This document shows, in pieces, positions 24,638-32,217 of a stretch of DNA of 64,000 nucleotides. The number at the start of each line of letters is the position of its first letter. The stretch's first letter is position 1. Made by a program: the position numbers and the translations under genes. The notes under the pieces are model-generated. The model saw nothing but the letters and a program-made list of their open reading frames with translations, was not told the DNA's origin and made no database searches. The stretch comes from Bacteroides ilei. GTDB taxonomy: Bacteria; Bacteroidota; Bacteroidia; Bacteroidales; Bacteroidaceae. The stretch is taken from assembly GCF_900128495.1 (NCBI RefSeq), contig NZ_LT635801.1, forward strand, positions 3,678,200 through 3,742,199. The letters are read 5' to 3'.

Positions 24638-24883
24638 ATGAAGATTATGAAAGCAAAAGAACACATCAAAAAGATAGCGGGCAGCAGATGGGCAAGAACC
24701 CTCGCGCTGGCCGTCACGGCAGCCGTCATTTTCAGCTGGCTCTATACACACGGCATATCTCCCGTATGGACTGCCGTAGCCATCATCTGTTTCAGGGGAT
24801 TCTTCAGGTTCCTCTACCGTGTAGCCTGCCTGCTCGTGGCACTGGCCATCCTCCTGTGCATCCTGAGTTTTCTGGTCTTCTGA
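24638..24883 (+). CDS. Small membrane protein (81 aa)
   Basis: A basic N-terminus (KAKEHIKKIAGSRWAR) followed by two or three membrane helices (TLALAVTAAVIFSWLYTHGI, AVAIICFRGFFRFLYRVAC, LLVALAILLCILSFLVF). Two starts are possible, 24638 and 24647. It sits between palindrome copies 2 and 3 in the element backbone, with composition like topB. I do not recognise a family; an inner-membrane location is all that can be claimed. Confidence 0.55.
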   Translation: MKIMKAKEHIKKIAGSRWARTLALAVTAAVIFSWLYTHGISPVWTAVAIICFRGFFRFLYRVACLLVALAILLCILSFLVF

Positions 24884-25033
24884 AATCTGACAGCATGGAA
24901 CATACGCGGATTTTGTCATTGCAGCATAAGGGAGCTGTCCGGAAACGGGCGGCTCTTTTTATATCCGTCACACCCGGAAACGATGCACCAGAAAGAGAGA
25001 AAGGACGGAAAACACAGACATTGGCACTCCGGA

Positions 25034-25186
25034 GAACTACAGGGCAAAGTTGGCAGACGCTTCTTGTCGGACGGCAAGGTCAGGCCGCAAGCGGTTTCGG
25101 AAAAAATCATCCTCGCCGGAGGCTCCGGTATTTTTCCCGAAAACCTTGCCTTTCCGGAAGCGTCTGCCGTTGGGCCCTTGTAGTTC
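25034..25186. repeat. Long imperfect palindrome, copy 3
   Basis: The longest copy. GAACTACAGGGC..GGCAGACGCTTC..CGGCAAGGT on the left pairs with ACCTTGCC..GGAAGCGTCTGCC..GGGCCCTTGTAGTTC on the right, around the same core with a CCGGAGGCTCCGG turn. It fills most of the 350 bp gap between the small membrane gene and the next small gene. Confidence 0.9.
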
Positions 25187-25232
25187 AGCGGGCTGCCAAA
25201 GCCCGAGTATTCACACTTAAAAAATAAAGAGT

Positions 25233-25448
25233 ATGCAACAAGCGATCATCACCAGACAGTCACCAGCCCCGATAGGGATGCCCGTGACAAGAAGACCGAA
25301 AGTACACGTTCCGCAGCCCTCCATCAAACTGCCGCCGAGAGGAACAACCGGTCCGGTTCACATCTCAAAACTGCTGAACCCCATTCAGGAAATATGCAGA
25401 CATCCGGACAGGAACAGGCTGCTGGCAGAATTCTTCAGCGAATATTGA
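25233..25448 (+). CDS. Small hypothetical protein before the PRTRC cassette
   Basis: A 71-residue basic, proline-rich protein (RRPKVHVPQPSIKLPPRGTTGPVHI) with a short helical C-terminus (LLNPIQEICRHPDRNRLLAEFFSEY). No recognised domain. It lies 33 bases before the PRTRC protein E gene, on the same strand, so it may be the first gene of the PRTRC operon. The function is unknown. Confidence 0.5.
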   Translation: MQQAIITRQSPAPIGMPVTRRPKVHVPQPSIKLPPRGTTGPVHISKLLNPIQEICRHPDRNRLLAEFFSEY

Positions 25449-25481
25449 AATTTATCGTCTAATCATTTAATATCTGAAATT

Positions 25482-26504
25482 ATGTTTTTTACAGCAATCC
25501 ACCAGATGATGACGGAAAGCGTGGACCTCACGATCGTCATCCGCAAAACAAATGGACAACTGACCGTTTCCACATTACCAAAATCGAACGGACTCAAGGA
25601 CGAGGCCCAGAACCACATCGTGCCGCTGACCGTCACGGGTACACCGCAGGAACTCGACACGGGATTCCTGCAGGCCATAGCAAGACCGATACAGAAGACA
25701 TGCGGACTCCTCTCCAACATGGCACAGTTCGAGGCACAGGCGGACAAGGCCGCAGCCAGCAGCAAGGCCGCCAAGGAAGCGAAATCCAAGGAGACGAAGG
25801 AGGAGCGCGAAAAACGCGAGAAGTACGAGAAACTGATGAAGAAGGCCAATGAACTGATGGCCACAAAGAACTTCAGGGAAGCCGTCAGCATGCTCACACA
25901 GGCAAAAGCCTGCGCGGACACCGCCCAACTGAAGGAAATCGAGGAGAAGATAAAGGCGGCCGATACGGAAATGAACAAGGGAAGCCTCTTCGGACTGATG
26001 GAGCAGGAAGCGCAGCCGGAACCGGCACCACAACCGGAACAACCCGTTCCACAGCAGCCTGCATACACGCAGCCGCCTGTGACGGAACAGCGAAAGCCGC
26101 AGGTGCAACGTCCACAGCAGCCGGCATACAACAGGGCACCACAGCCACCGGCACCGGGACAGGTACGGCCTGCACCTCAGAGACCGCAACAGGCATACAC
26201 GCAGCATCCGCAACAGCCCGGAATATGGCCGCAACAGCAGGCTCCGCAACCAGGACAGCCATTGCCGCCACAGGCGCAATACCTGAAGCGGACAACCGGA
26301 CAGCAGCCTCCCCAGCCACAATATCCGCCGCAGCCTGAAATCAGGGACTGGCAGGAAGAGAGATTCATGCAGGAGGAGGAACAGCAGCAGGCGTATCTGG
26401 ACGACCCGGAATCCCCGACATATAGTGAGAAGGACTACGAGGAATATGTTGATTTCCCGCAGTCCATGCTGGAACCCAAGTATTCACCTTATCATACAGT
26501 TTAA
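25482..26504 (+). CDS. PRTRC system protein E
   Basis: A 340-residue protein. The N-terminal domain (1-90) begins MFFTAIHQMMTESVDLTIVIRK and contains NHIVPLTVTGTPQELDTGFLQAI, which I associate with PRTRC protein E. A lysine/glutamate-rich coiled-coil region follows (about 95-165, including EERKK-like runs), then a long low-complexity segment (about 175-310) rich in Pro and Gln, and an acidic end. PRTRC (ParB-related, ThiF-related cassette) sets occur on plasmids and conjugative elements; their role is not known. It is four bases upstream of protein C, in one operon with B and ThiF. Confidence 0.8.
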   Translation: MFFTAIHQMMTESVDLTIVIRKTNGQLTVSTLPKSNGLKDEAQNHIVPLTVTGTPQELDTGFLQAIARPIQKTCGLLSNMAQFEAQADKAAASSKAAKEAKSKETKEEREKREKYEKLMKKANELMATKNFREAVSMLTQAKACADTAQLKEIEEKIKAADTEMNKGSLFGLMEQEAQPEPAPQPEQPVPQQPAYTQPPVTEQRKPQVQRPQQPAYNRAPQPPAPGQVRPAPQRPQQAYTQHPQQPGIWPQQQAPQPGQPLPPQAQYLKRTTGQQPPQPQYPPQPEIRDWQEERFMQEEEQQQAYLDDPESPTYSEKDYEEYVDFPQSMLEPKYSPYHTV

Positions 26505-26507
26505 GCC

Positions 26508-26729
26508 ATGGCACTCGAAATTAAAGGAATGACACGCTCATTCAGATTCAAGAAAGGAACAGAGTATATCACCCTCCAGGACCCTGATCCGAACATCTCG
26601 CCGGACATGATCATGAGTTACTATTCCAACCTGTATCCGGAACTGACGACGGCCACCGTACACGGTCCGGTCATCAGGGAAGACATGACGGTATATGAGT
26701 TCAAAACCACCATCGGGACAAAAGGATAA
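26508..26729 (+). CDS. PRTRC system protein C (ubiquitin-like)
   Basis: A 73-residue protein beginning MALEIKGMTRSFRFKKG and containing DPDPNISPDMIMSYYSNLYPELTTATVHGPV, the signature of PRTRC protein C. This family has been proposed to have a ubiquitin-like beta-grasp fold. The size is right for a single ubiquitin-like domain and the chain ends in ..TIGTKG, a terminal glycine as needed for activation by an E1 enzyme. With the ThiF-type and protein B genes downstream it could form a conjugation set. The biochemistry is inferred, not shown. Confidence 0.8.
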   Translation: MALEIKGMTRSFRFKKGTEYITLQDPDPNISPDMIMSYYSNLYPELTTATVHGPVIREDMTVYEFKTTIGTKG

Positions 26730-26735
26730 AAGGAT

Positions 26736-26903
26736 ATGGCAAAGAACAACGGAAAAAAGAAGGAATCATGTGTACGATTGGACGGATATCAGGCGGAACA
26801 GCTCGCGAGACTCATCATTGCGGAAACCGAAAGGAAAGTGCATTACGGCACGGAAAGGAAGAAACGGATTGCGGCACCCAGCGGTGCCGTAATTCTTTTC
26901 TGA
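26736..26903 (+). CDS. Very small basic protein between PRTRC genes (55 aa)
   Basis: An open frame of 55 codons with a good ATG six bases after the protein C stop. It is lysine- and arginine-rich (AKNNGKKKESCVRLDG, ERKVHYGTERKKRIA) and has a predicted helix (YQAEQLARLIIAETERKV) like a small ribbon-helix-helix or leader peptide. The frame on which the next gene begins overlaps it in another phase, so this frame fits the spacing better than an early start for the next gene. Function unknown. Confidence 0.55.
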   Translation: MAKNNGKKKESCVRLDGYQAEQLARLIIAETERKVHYGTERKKRIAAPSGAVILF

Positions 26904-26920
26904 ACGCCACATTCCTGCCG

Positions 26921-27850
26921 ATGTCTCCGCCGGAACTGTTCATTGACGGTACTGACGGGAAACCGCACAATCTCATCACGCAGGAAAACTACAAGTTCCT
27001 GCGTGATTCCTTTTTCAGGTATGCAAGCCTCATGAAAAAGGAGGCGGTACATGTTCCGGGGCGTACGCCCGGAGAAGGCATCGCCCGACTGCACGAAGAG
27101 ATGTGCAATCTTGTAGGCAGTGACATGAATGTCAACATCGAACAGGACGGGGAAAGGCTGCTGTTCTGCCTGTGGAAATGCCACCAATGGGGAGAGTTCA
27201 CGCTCTATTACTTTCCGACGAAGTTCCTGGAAAGGCTCGGGCCGGAACTGAGACGCATATCCGTCACCTTCATCCACAACCTGATGCGGGCGAACGGGAT
27301 AAGTACCGTACTGGACGAGGATGACATGGACTATGCCCTGACACTGATGTCGGAGGTGGACCCGGGAGAAACGGCATCCGACCGGAAAAAGAGACGGCGG
27401 CTCCTGCACTCCTATGAGGAAGGCAGGATACACGCACTGCTTCGCAGGGTGGAAAACAAATGCTATTACAAGAACCTGCCGAAAGTGCTCGACCGGTATG
27501 AGCCGAAGGACGGATACGAACAGTCACTGGTCTCTCTTATGAAGGAAGGACTGGAGTTCCTGACGCCCGAACACGGCATCATGGAATACGGCTACGACCC
27601 ATTCTACGAGGAGGAACCGGACTTCCTGCCCATGTATCTCAGCAAGCAGATCCGGGTCGTCTATGACTGCACCGACATGATAACGGAATATCTCTCGGAC
27701 TATTACAACTCCTACAGCCAGGAGACATACGACATCATTCCGATCACCACCTGTGAACTGTCTCCGGAAACGGAGGAGCTGTTCCATATGGACGACTACC
27801 CGGAACGCTTCTTCAGGTGGGCGGAAAAATTCATCAACATCACAGTATAA
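26921..27850 (+). CDS. Hypothetical PRTRC-linked protein (309 aa)
   Basis: A soluble protein beginning MSPPELFIDGTDGKPHNLI. I placed the start at 26921 because the longer frame from 26768 would read through the preceding small gene in a different phase and has no family-like sequence. The middle has FCLWKCHQWGEFTLYYFPTKFLERLGPELRRISVTFIHNLM; the C-terminal half is acidic and helical. It does not show a JAMM protease signature or other catalytic motif. Its place between the ubiquitin-like protein and protein B suggests a role in the PRTRC system, perhaps as target or scaffold. Confidence 0.6.
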   Translation: MSPPELFIDGTDGKPHNLITQENYKFLRDSFFRYASLMKKEAVHVPGRTPGEGIARLHEEMCNLVGSDMNVNIEQDGERLLFCLWKCHQWGEFTLYYFPTKFLERLGPELRRISVTFIHNLMRANGISTVLDEDDMDYALTLMSEVDPGETASDRKKRRRLLHSYEEGRIHALLRRVENKCYYKNLPKVLDRYEPKDGYEQSLVSLMKEGLEFLTPEHGIMEYGYDPFYEEEPDFLPMYLSKQIRVVYDCTDMITEYLSDYYNSYSQETYDIIPITTCELSPETEELFHMDDYPERFFRWAEKFINITV

Positions 27851-27866
27851 ACCAATCTGAACGGAT

Positions 27867-28568
27867 ATGATAGACAGCAACGAACTGACCAGAAAGATCA
27901 AGACGCCGCTCAACCCCAGGGCGGCACTCATAGCCTATGCCTCGGAGGGGGACAAGAACTTCTTCCTTGAAATCCGGGGTATTGACGAACGGGGAAACAT
28001 GACCGAAGGAAGACCGGTGACCATAGATTTCATGAACGCGCTGGTGAAGGGATACTCGGAAAGGCACAGCACCACTCCGTATGGCAAGATACCCTCCAAT
28101 CTGCTCTATTGCGACCCGCGCAAGGGAAGCGAGAGATACGTGTGGTACAATCCTCCGCACAAGAGGATGATGTTCTTCAGCCCCGCGCTCAAAATAGAAA
28201 ACGCGGAATATTTCCTGCCGGGAGTGATTTACGAGGCCGGTGAACACGGAATGAGAATCTATGCCTACAAGGGAAATGTTCCAGGTCCCGATACCGAGCT
28301 GTACGCCGCGCCCTTCTTCAACGTGACAGGTTCCAGCGTATGCCTGGGAAATCCCAGGATAGAACTGCCGAAGGACCTGACCTACGAAAGGCTGCTCATG
28401 TATTGGGAGAAGAAATTCTGGCTGACGGAATTCACACACTTGGGAAGCAACGGGAACCCGACAAAATCAAACCTCGTACTGGTAACAAAGGCGGCACGGG
28501 ACAGAGACTTCAACCTGGACGAGCTCAAACCGCTGAACAACATGAAACTTAAAGACATACTGAAATGA
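27867..28568 (+). CDS. PRTRC system protein B (E2-like)
   Basis: A 233-residue protein with the protein B pattern LNPRAALIAYASEG, a beta-rich middle (RYVWYNPPHKRMMFFSPAL) and the conserved LPGVIYEAGEHGMRIYAYKG..PDTELYAAPFFNV stretch followed by SSVCLGNPRI. This family has been compared with ubiquitin-conjugating E2 folds, and the cysteine in SSVCLGN is a candidate active-site residue. The gene overlaps the ThiF gene by four bases (ATGA), so both are made together. Activity is inferred from the family proposal and from neighbours. Confidence 0.78.
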   Translation: MIDSNELTRKIKTPLNPRAALIAYASEGDKNFFLEIRGIDERGNMTEGRPVTIDFMNALVKGYSERHSTTPYGKIPSNLLYCDPRKGSERYVWYNPPHKRMMFFSPALKIENAEYFLPGVIYEAGEHGMRIYAYKGNVPGPDTELYAAPFFNVTGSSVCLGNPRIELPKDLTYERLLMYWEKKFWLTEFTHLGSNGNPTKSNLVLVTKAARDRDFNLDELKPLNNMKLKDILK

Positions 28569-29353
28569 AAAGGGTACATTACATCGACAACTATCTCATA
28601 AACCCGCAGCATCCGGTAACGGTAAACCTTATCGGAGCGGGAGGAACAGGCTCGCAGGTACTTACCTGCCTGGCCAGGCTTGACACGGCACTAAGGGGAC
28701 TCGGACACCCCGGACTGTTCATAACCGTGTATGATTCCGACATCGTGACGGAGGCCAACATCGGGCGGCAGCTCTTCAGCCCCTCGGACATCGGCCTGAA
28801 CAAGGCTCAATGTCTCGTCACACGTATGAACAACTTCTTCGGCAACGACTGGAAGGCGGTACCGGACATCTATCCGGCAGCTCTGAAGGACGCCAGACGG
28901 GATAATCTGGCCAACATAACGATTACCTGCACGGACAACATCAAGTCCCGTCTCGACCTGTGGAACATCCTGAAAGCCGTGCCGGTATCGGAATACAGAA
29001 GCTACGAGACACCCCTGTACTGGATGGACTTCGGGAATACGCAGGATACGGGACAGGTCGTCCTCGGAACCGTACCGAAGAAAATCAAACAACCGGCATC
29101 CAAGCTGTACGAAACGGTGGAGTCACTGAAAGTGATTACCCGCTACGTGAAATACGCGAAAGTAAAGGAGAAAGACTCCGGGCCGAGCTGCTCACTGGCA
29201 GAGGCTCTGGAAAAGCAGGACCTGTTCATCAACTCCACACTGGCACAGCTCGGCTGCAACATCCTGTGGAAAATGTTCCGCAACGGCATGATCGAGCATC
29301 AGGGGCTGTACCTGAACCTTTCAACCTTGAAAATGAATCCGATACCTGTCTGA
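28565..29353 (+). CDS. PRTRC system ThiF-family protein (E1-like)
   Basis: A 262-residue adenylyltransferase of the ThiF/MoeB/E1 superfamily. The nucleotide-binding loop GAGGTGSQV lies near residues 23-32, the Asp of VYDSDIVTEANIGRQLFSPSDIG follows as in E1 enzymes, and the candidate catalytic cysteine is in GPSCSLAEAL. E1 enzymes activate the C-terminal glycine of ubiquitin-like proteins; here the obvious substrate is PRTRC protein C encoded upstream. It is the last gene of the PRTRC run; about 490 bases separate it from rteA. Confidence 0.88.
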   Translation: MKRVHYIDNYLINPQHPVTVNLIGAGGTGSQVLTCLARLDTALRGLGHPGLFITVYDSDIVTEANIGRQLFSPSDIGLNKAQCLVTRMNNFFGNDWKAVPDIYPAALKDARRDNLANITITCTDNIKSRLDLWNILKAVPVSEYRSYETPLYWMDFGNTQDTGQVVLGTVPKKIKQPASKLYETVESLKVITRYVKYAKVKEKDSGPSCSLAEALEKQDLFINSTLAQLGCNILWKMFRNGMIEHQGLYLNLSTLKMNPIPV

Positions 29354-29420
29354 ACGCGGCTTTATGGCCTATAACATGTTAAAACTTGTTTGAAATCAAG
29401 ACAAACATATATTAACTTCA

Positions 29421-29449
29421 TTGCAGTTAGAGACAAATGTATATATTTG
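29421..29449 (+). promoter_or_regulatory. Promoter upstream of rteA
   Basis: TTG at 29421-29423, 18 bases, then TATATTTG at 29442-29449: a good Bacteroidetes promoter. Transcription would begin near 29456 and give a leader of about 390 nt before rteA. Confidence 0.6.
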
Positions 29450-29662
29450 TATTTTGGAATATTATACAATAGGACAGCGTATTGTCTTGCCGGAACTTCC
29501 GTAATTCAGGCAAACGAAAACAGGGTCATCCGCGTTTCCACACGGAACTATAACAGGGGGCCTTATTTTTTCCTGCATCGGGAAATACGGAGAAACAGAA
29601 ATATGGACTGACTGTAAAAGATAGAGTATGGACAAGATATTGGATACCCGAACCAGAGAATC

Positions 29663-29686
29663 TTCTGCCGACAGCTGCCGGCAGAA
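29663..29686 (+). promoter_or_regulatory. Stem-loop in the rteA leader
   Basis: TTCTGCCG pairs with CGGCAGAA across an 8-base loop. It lies midway between the promoter and the terminator-like hairpin and may act as an anti-terminator or pause element. No gene is visible in 29354-29844. Confidence 0.5.
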
Positions 29687-29801
29687 AGGAGAATCATGCG
29701 GGCAAACCGTCGCCCGCCAAGGTTATAACAGGCCGGAGTGCATTCTGTGTACGACGGGATAGCGCGTCGGGGTGACATCCAAATTACTCACGTCCCGGAA
29801 G

Positions 29802-29834
29802 ACTGCGCCCCCACAACCTTCCGGGATTTTTTAT
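29802..29834 (+). terminator. Attenuator-like terminator directly before rteA
   Basis: TCCCGGAAG pairs with CTTCCGGGA and is followed by six T residues, the form of an intrinsic terminator. It ends about 11 bases before the rteA ATG, downstream of the only clear promoter, so expression of rteA needs read-through. This suggests regulated attenuation. Confidence 0.7.
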
Positions 29835-29844
29835 CATAAGGCGT

Positions 29845-32217
29845 ATGAGGAAGCTAAGTGGAATTTCATTGCAGACAAAAATCATAGCTGGTTATCTGAT
29901 ATTGCTGGCAGTCATCGGAAGCATGATTGCCATACTGCTCCATGAGCGCAAAAAAATGCATGACATAGCAAACGGAACCGCAGAAATACGTGAGATCCGG
30001 AATGAAGTCAACGCCATACGCCGCCACATCGTCGGAATCGCATTGCTGGGGGAATCCGCCATCGGATGGGACAGCGAGGACTTCTCGGCATACCGGAACA
30101 GGCGCCTGCACATAGACAGCCTGCTGGAACGGATGAAAGACAACGGCCTGGATCTGGTAAGCCACGAACAGATAGACACATTGCGACGGCTGCTGGAAGA
30201 GAAGGAAAGCCGCCTGTACCATCTTACGACGGTTTTTCAGGAGCAGAGGACCTCAGACAGCCTGCTCTACAACCGTCTGCCCGAGGTCATCAACAAGAGT
30301 ACCCGTACACGCACAATCACCCGCCGGAAAAACGGCATAGCAGGTTTCTTCGGCAAGAAGGAAACCGTACAGGTACCGGCTTCCACGACAGAACTGCGGC
30401 AGCTCAACCGCCAGCTGATAACCATGCAGGAAGAGCATGACAGACATATCGGACTCTATGTTGACAGCCTGCGTCTGCAAAACCTGAAACTGAACAAAAG
30501 ACTGAACTCCTTCGTCACCGCCCTTGACGAACAGGTCCAGGCCGCTTTCCAAAACCGGGAAACAAGGATTGCGGAGGCAAAGGCACTTTCATTCAAGCTG
30601 TTTGCGGCCACCATCATAGTTGCCATTGTCCTGCTGATCATATCCCATCTTGTCATACAGAGGGACATACGGCGCAAGGAACATGACCGCAGCAGACTGG
30701 TGGATACGCTCAAACAGAACCGGGAACTGTCCGAAATGAGAAAGCGTATCATCGTAACGCTATCCCATGACATAAGGGGACCGCTGAACGCCATCTGCGG
30801 CAGTGCGGAACTGGCCATTGACACCAGGGAAAGAAAACGCCGCAACACCTACCTTGACAACATCATCAAATCCTCACGCCATATCACAAGACTTGCCAAC
30901 AGTCTGCTTGACCTCTCCAGGCTGGACGAAGCGAAGGAATCACTGAACAGGATACCTTTCAACCTGAAAGCCTTCGTCGATGACATCAACGTGGAATACA
31001 CCTGTGCGGCCAATGACAAGGGGCTGGTCTTCAAAACGGAAGCAGAGGACACCGACATCGTGGTATGCGGAGATGCGGACCGCATCCGTCAGGTGGCGGA
31101 CAACCTGCTGACCAACGCGCTCAAGTTCACCCGCAACGGAACAGTCTGTTTCCGGGTAAGCTACAAGGACGGGGTAATGACCATGGAGGTGGAGGACTCG
31201 GGCATCGGCATGGACAAGGAGACGGTAGAACGCATATTCCGGCCGTTTGAGCGGGCGGCGCCAGACATTTCACCGGAAGGATTCGGGCTCGGCCTCCCGA
31301 TAACCAAGGGACTTTTGAACCTTCTCGGCGGCAGCATCTCCGTATCGAGCCATGTCGGGAAAGGCAGCCTGTTCCACACGGAAATCCCCCTTGCCATTTC
31401 CACTGAACCGGTAAAGAACAGCGTCATGCCGGCCGTGAGAAGATACAGCCTTCCCAAACGTATCATCCTGGCGGACGACGATCCGATACAGCTGCGCATC
31501 GTCATGGAGATGCTGGAGCGGAACGGAGTATCATGCCGGACCTGTGTCGGGGCGAAGGACGTAGTAAGCGAACTGCGGAAAGAGCCGTATGATCTGCTGC
31601 TGACCGACATCCAGATGCACGGTACCAGCGGTTTTGACCTGCTGTACCTCCTGCGTCATTCCAATATCGGAAATTCACGCACCATCCCGGTTGCCGCCAT
31701 GACCGCCCGCAACGACGTGGACGAGAGCCGCTATACCGAAGCCGGCTTTTCCGGGTGCATACGGAAACCGTTCTCCATGAATGAACTGCTGGCTTTTCTT
31801 TCCTCCATAATGGAAAGGTCGGGACAGCAGCAGGAGCAGAAGGCGGATTTCAATGCCCTGGCCGCAGACACGGGGGACATGGAATGGATGCTCAATGCTT
31901 TCATAAAGGAATCGCTCGACAACAGGACGGAACTGAAGGAAGCCCTTGAAAGCATGAAAACGGACACGGAGCGTATGAAAAACACCCTGCACCGCATGTA
32001 TCCCACCTGGGAACAGCTGGGGGTGGCCTGCGAACTGGAGACATACAGCAGAATCCTGCATGACGATACTTCCGATGACCTGACCATCAGTACATATACA
32101 GAGGCCGTCATCGGAAGAATAGACCGGCTGGTAGGCGACGCGAAGAACCTGCTTTCGGAAATCAGAAGACTTGACTTAAAGAACTATACAGATGAAACAC
32201 AGAATACTCATAGTTGA
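29845..32217 (+). CDS. rteA: Hybrid sensor histidine kinase RteA
   Basis: A 790-residue membrane kinase. Two membrane helices (about 10-32 and 250-275) bracket a periplasmic sensor region of about 215 residues. Then come the HisKA dimerisation domain with phospho-His in VTLSHDIRGPLNAI, the HATPase domain (N box DNLLTNALKF, G1 DSGIGM, G2 GFGLGLPI), a receiver domain (DDDPIQLRIVMEML, Asp in LLLTDIQM) and a C-terminal helical domain with a His (LHRMYPTWEQLG) that may be a phosphotransfer domain. In CTnDOT, RteA and RteB control excision and transfer. The gene overlaps rteB by 26 bases. Confidence 0.88.
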   Translation: MRKLSGISLQTKIIAGYLILLAVIGSMIAILLHERKKMHDIANGTAEIREIRNEVNAIRRHIVGIALLGESAIGWDSEDFSAYRNRRLHIDSLLERMKDNGLDLVSHEQIDTLRRLLEEKESRLYHLTTVFQEQRTSDSLLYNRLPEVINKSTRTRTITRRKNGIAGFFGKKETVQVPASTTELRQLNRQLITMQEEHDRHIGLYVDSLRLQNLKLNKRLNSFVTALDEQVQAAFQNRETRIAEAKALSFKLFAATIIVAIVLLIISHLVIQRDIRRKEHDRSRLVDTLKQNRELSEMRKRIIVTLSHDIRGPLNAICGSAELAIDTRERKRRNTYLDNIIKSSRHITRLANSLLDLSRLDEAKESLNRIPFNLKAFVDDINVEYTCAANDKGLVFKTEAEDTDIVVCGDADRIRQVADNLLTNALKFTRNGTVCFRVSYKDGVMTMEVEDSGIGMDKETVERIFRPFERAAPDISPEGFGLGLPITKGLLNLLGGSISVSSHVGKGSLFHTEIPLAISTEPVKNSVMPAVRRYSLPKRIILADDDPIQLRIVMEMLERNGVSCRTCVGAKDVVSELRKEPYDLLLTDIQMHGTSGFDLLYLLRHSNIGNSRTIPVAAMTARNDVDESRYTEAGFSGCIRKPFSMNELLAFLSSIMERSGQQQEQKADFNALAADTGDMEWMLNAFIKESLDNRTELKEALESMKTDTERMKNTLHRMYPTWEQLGVACELETYSRILHDDTSDDLTISTYTEAVIGRIDRLVGDAKNLLSEIRRLDLKNYTDETQNTHS

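Noticed and set aside
13573..25186. CRISPR array
   Set aside because: The three repeats are 110-150 bp palindromes kilobases apart, with genes between and no spacer spacing; no cas genes are present.
26768..26920. N-terminal extension of the 309-residue PRTRC-linked protein
   Set aside because: It overlaps a better 55-codon gene in another phase and its peptide has the look of a shadow (Arg/Cys/His-rich, no pattern).
29390..29611. 73-codon frame in the rteA leader
   Set aside because: It begins upstream of the predicted transcript start and crosses the promoter, and its translation has no pattern.
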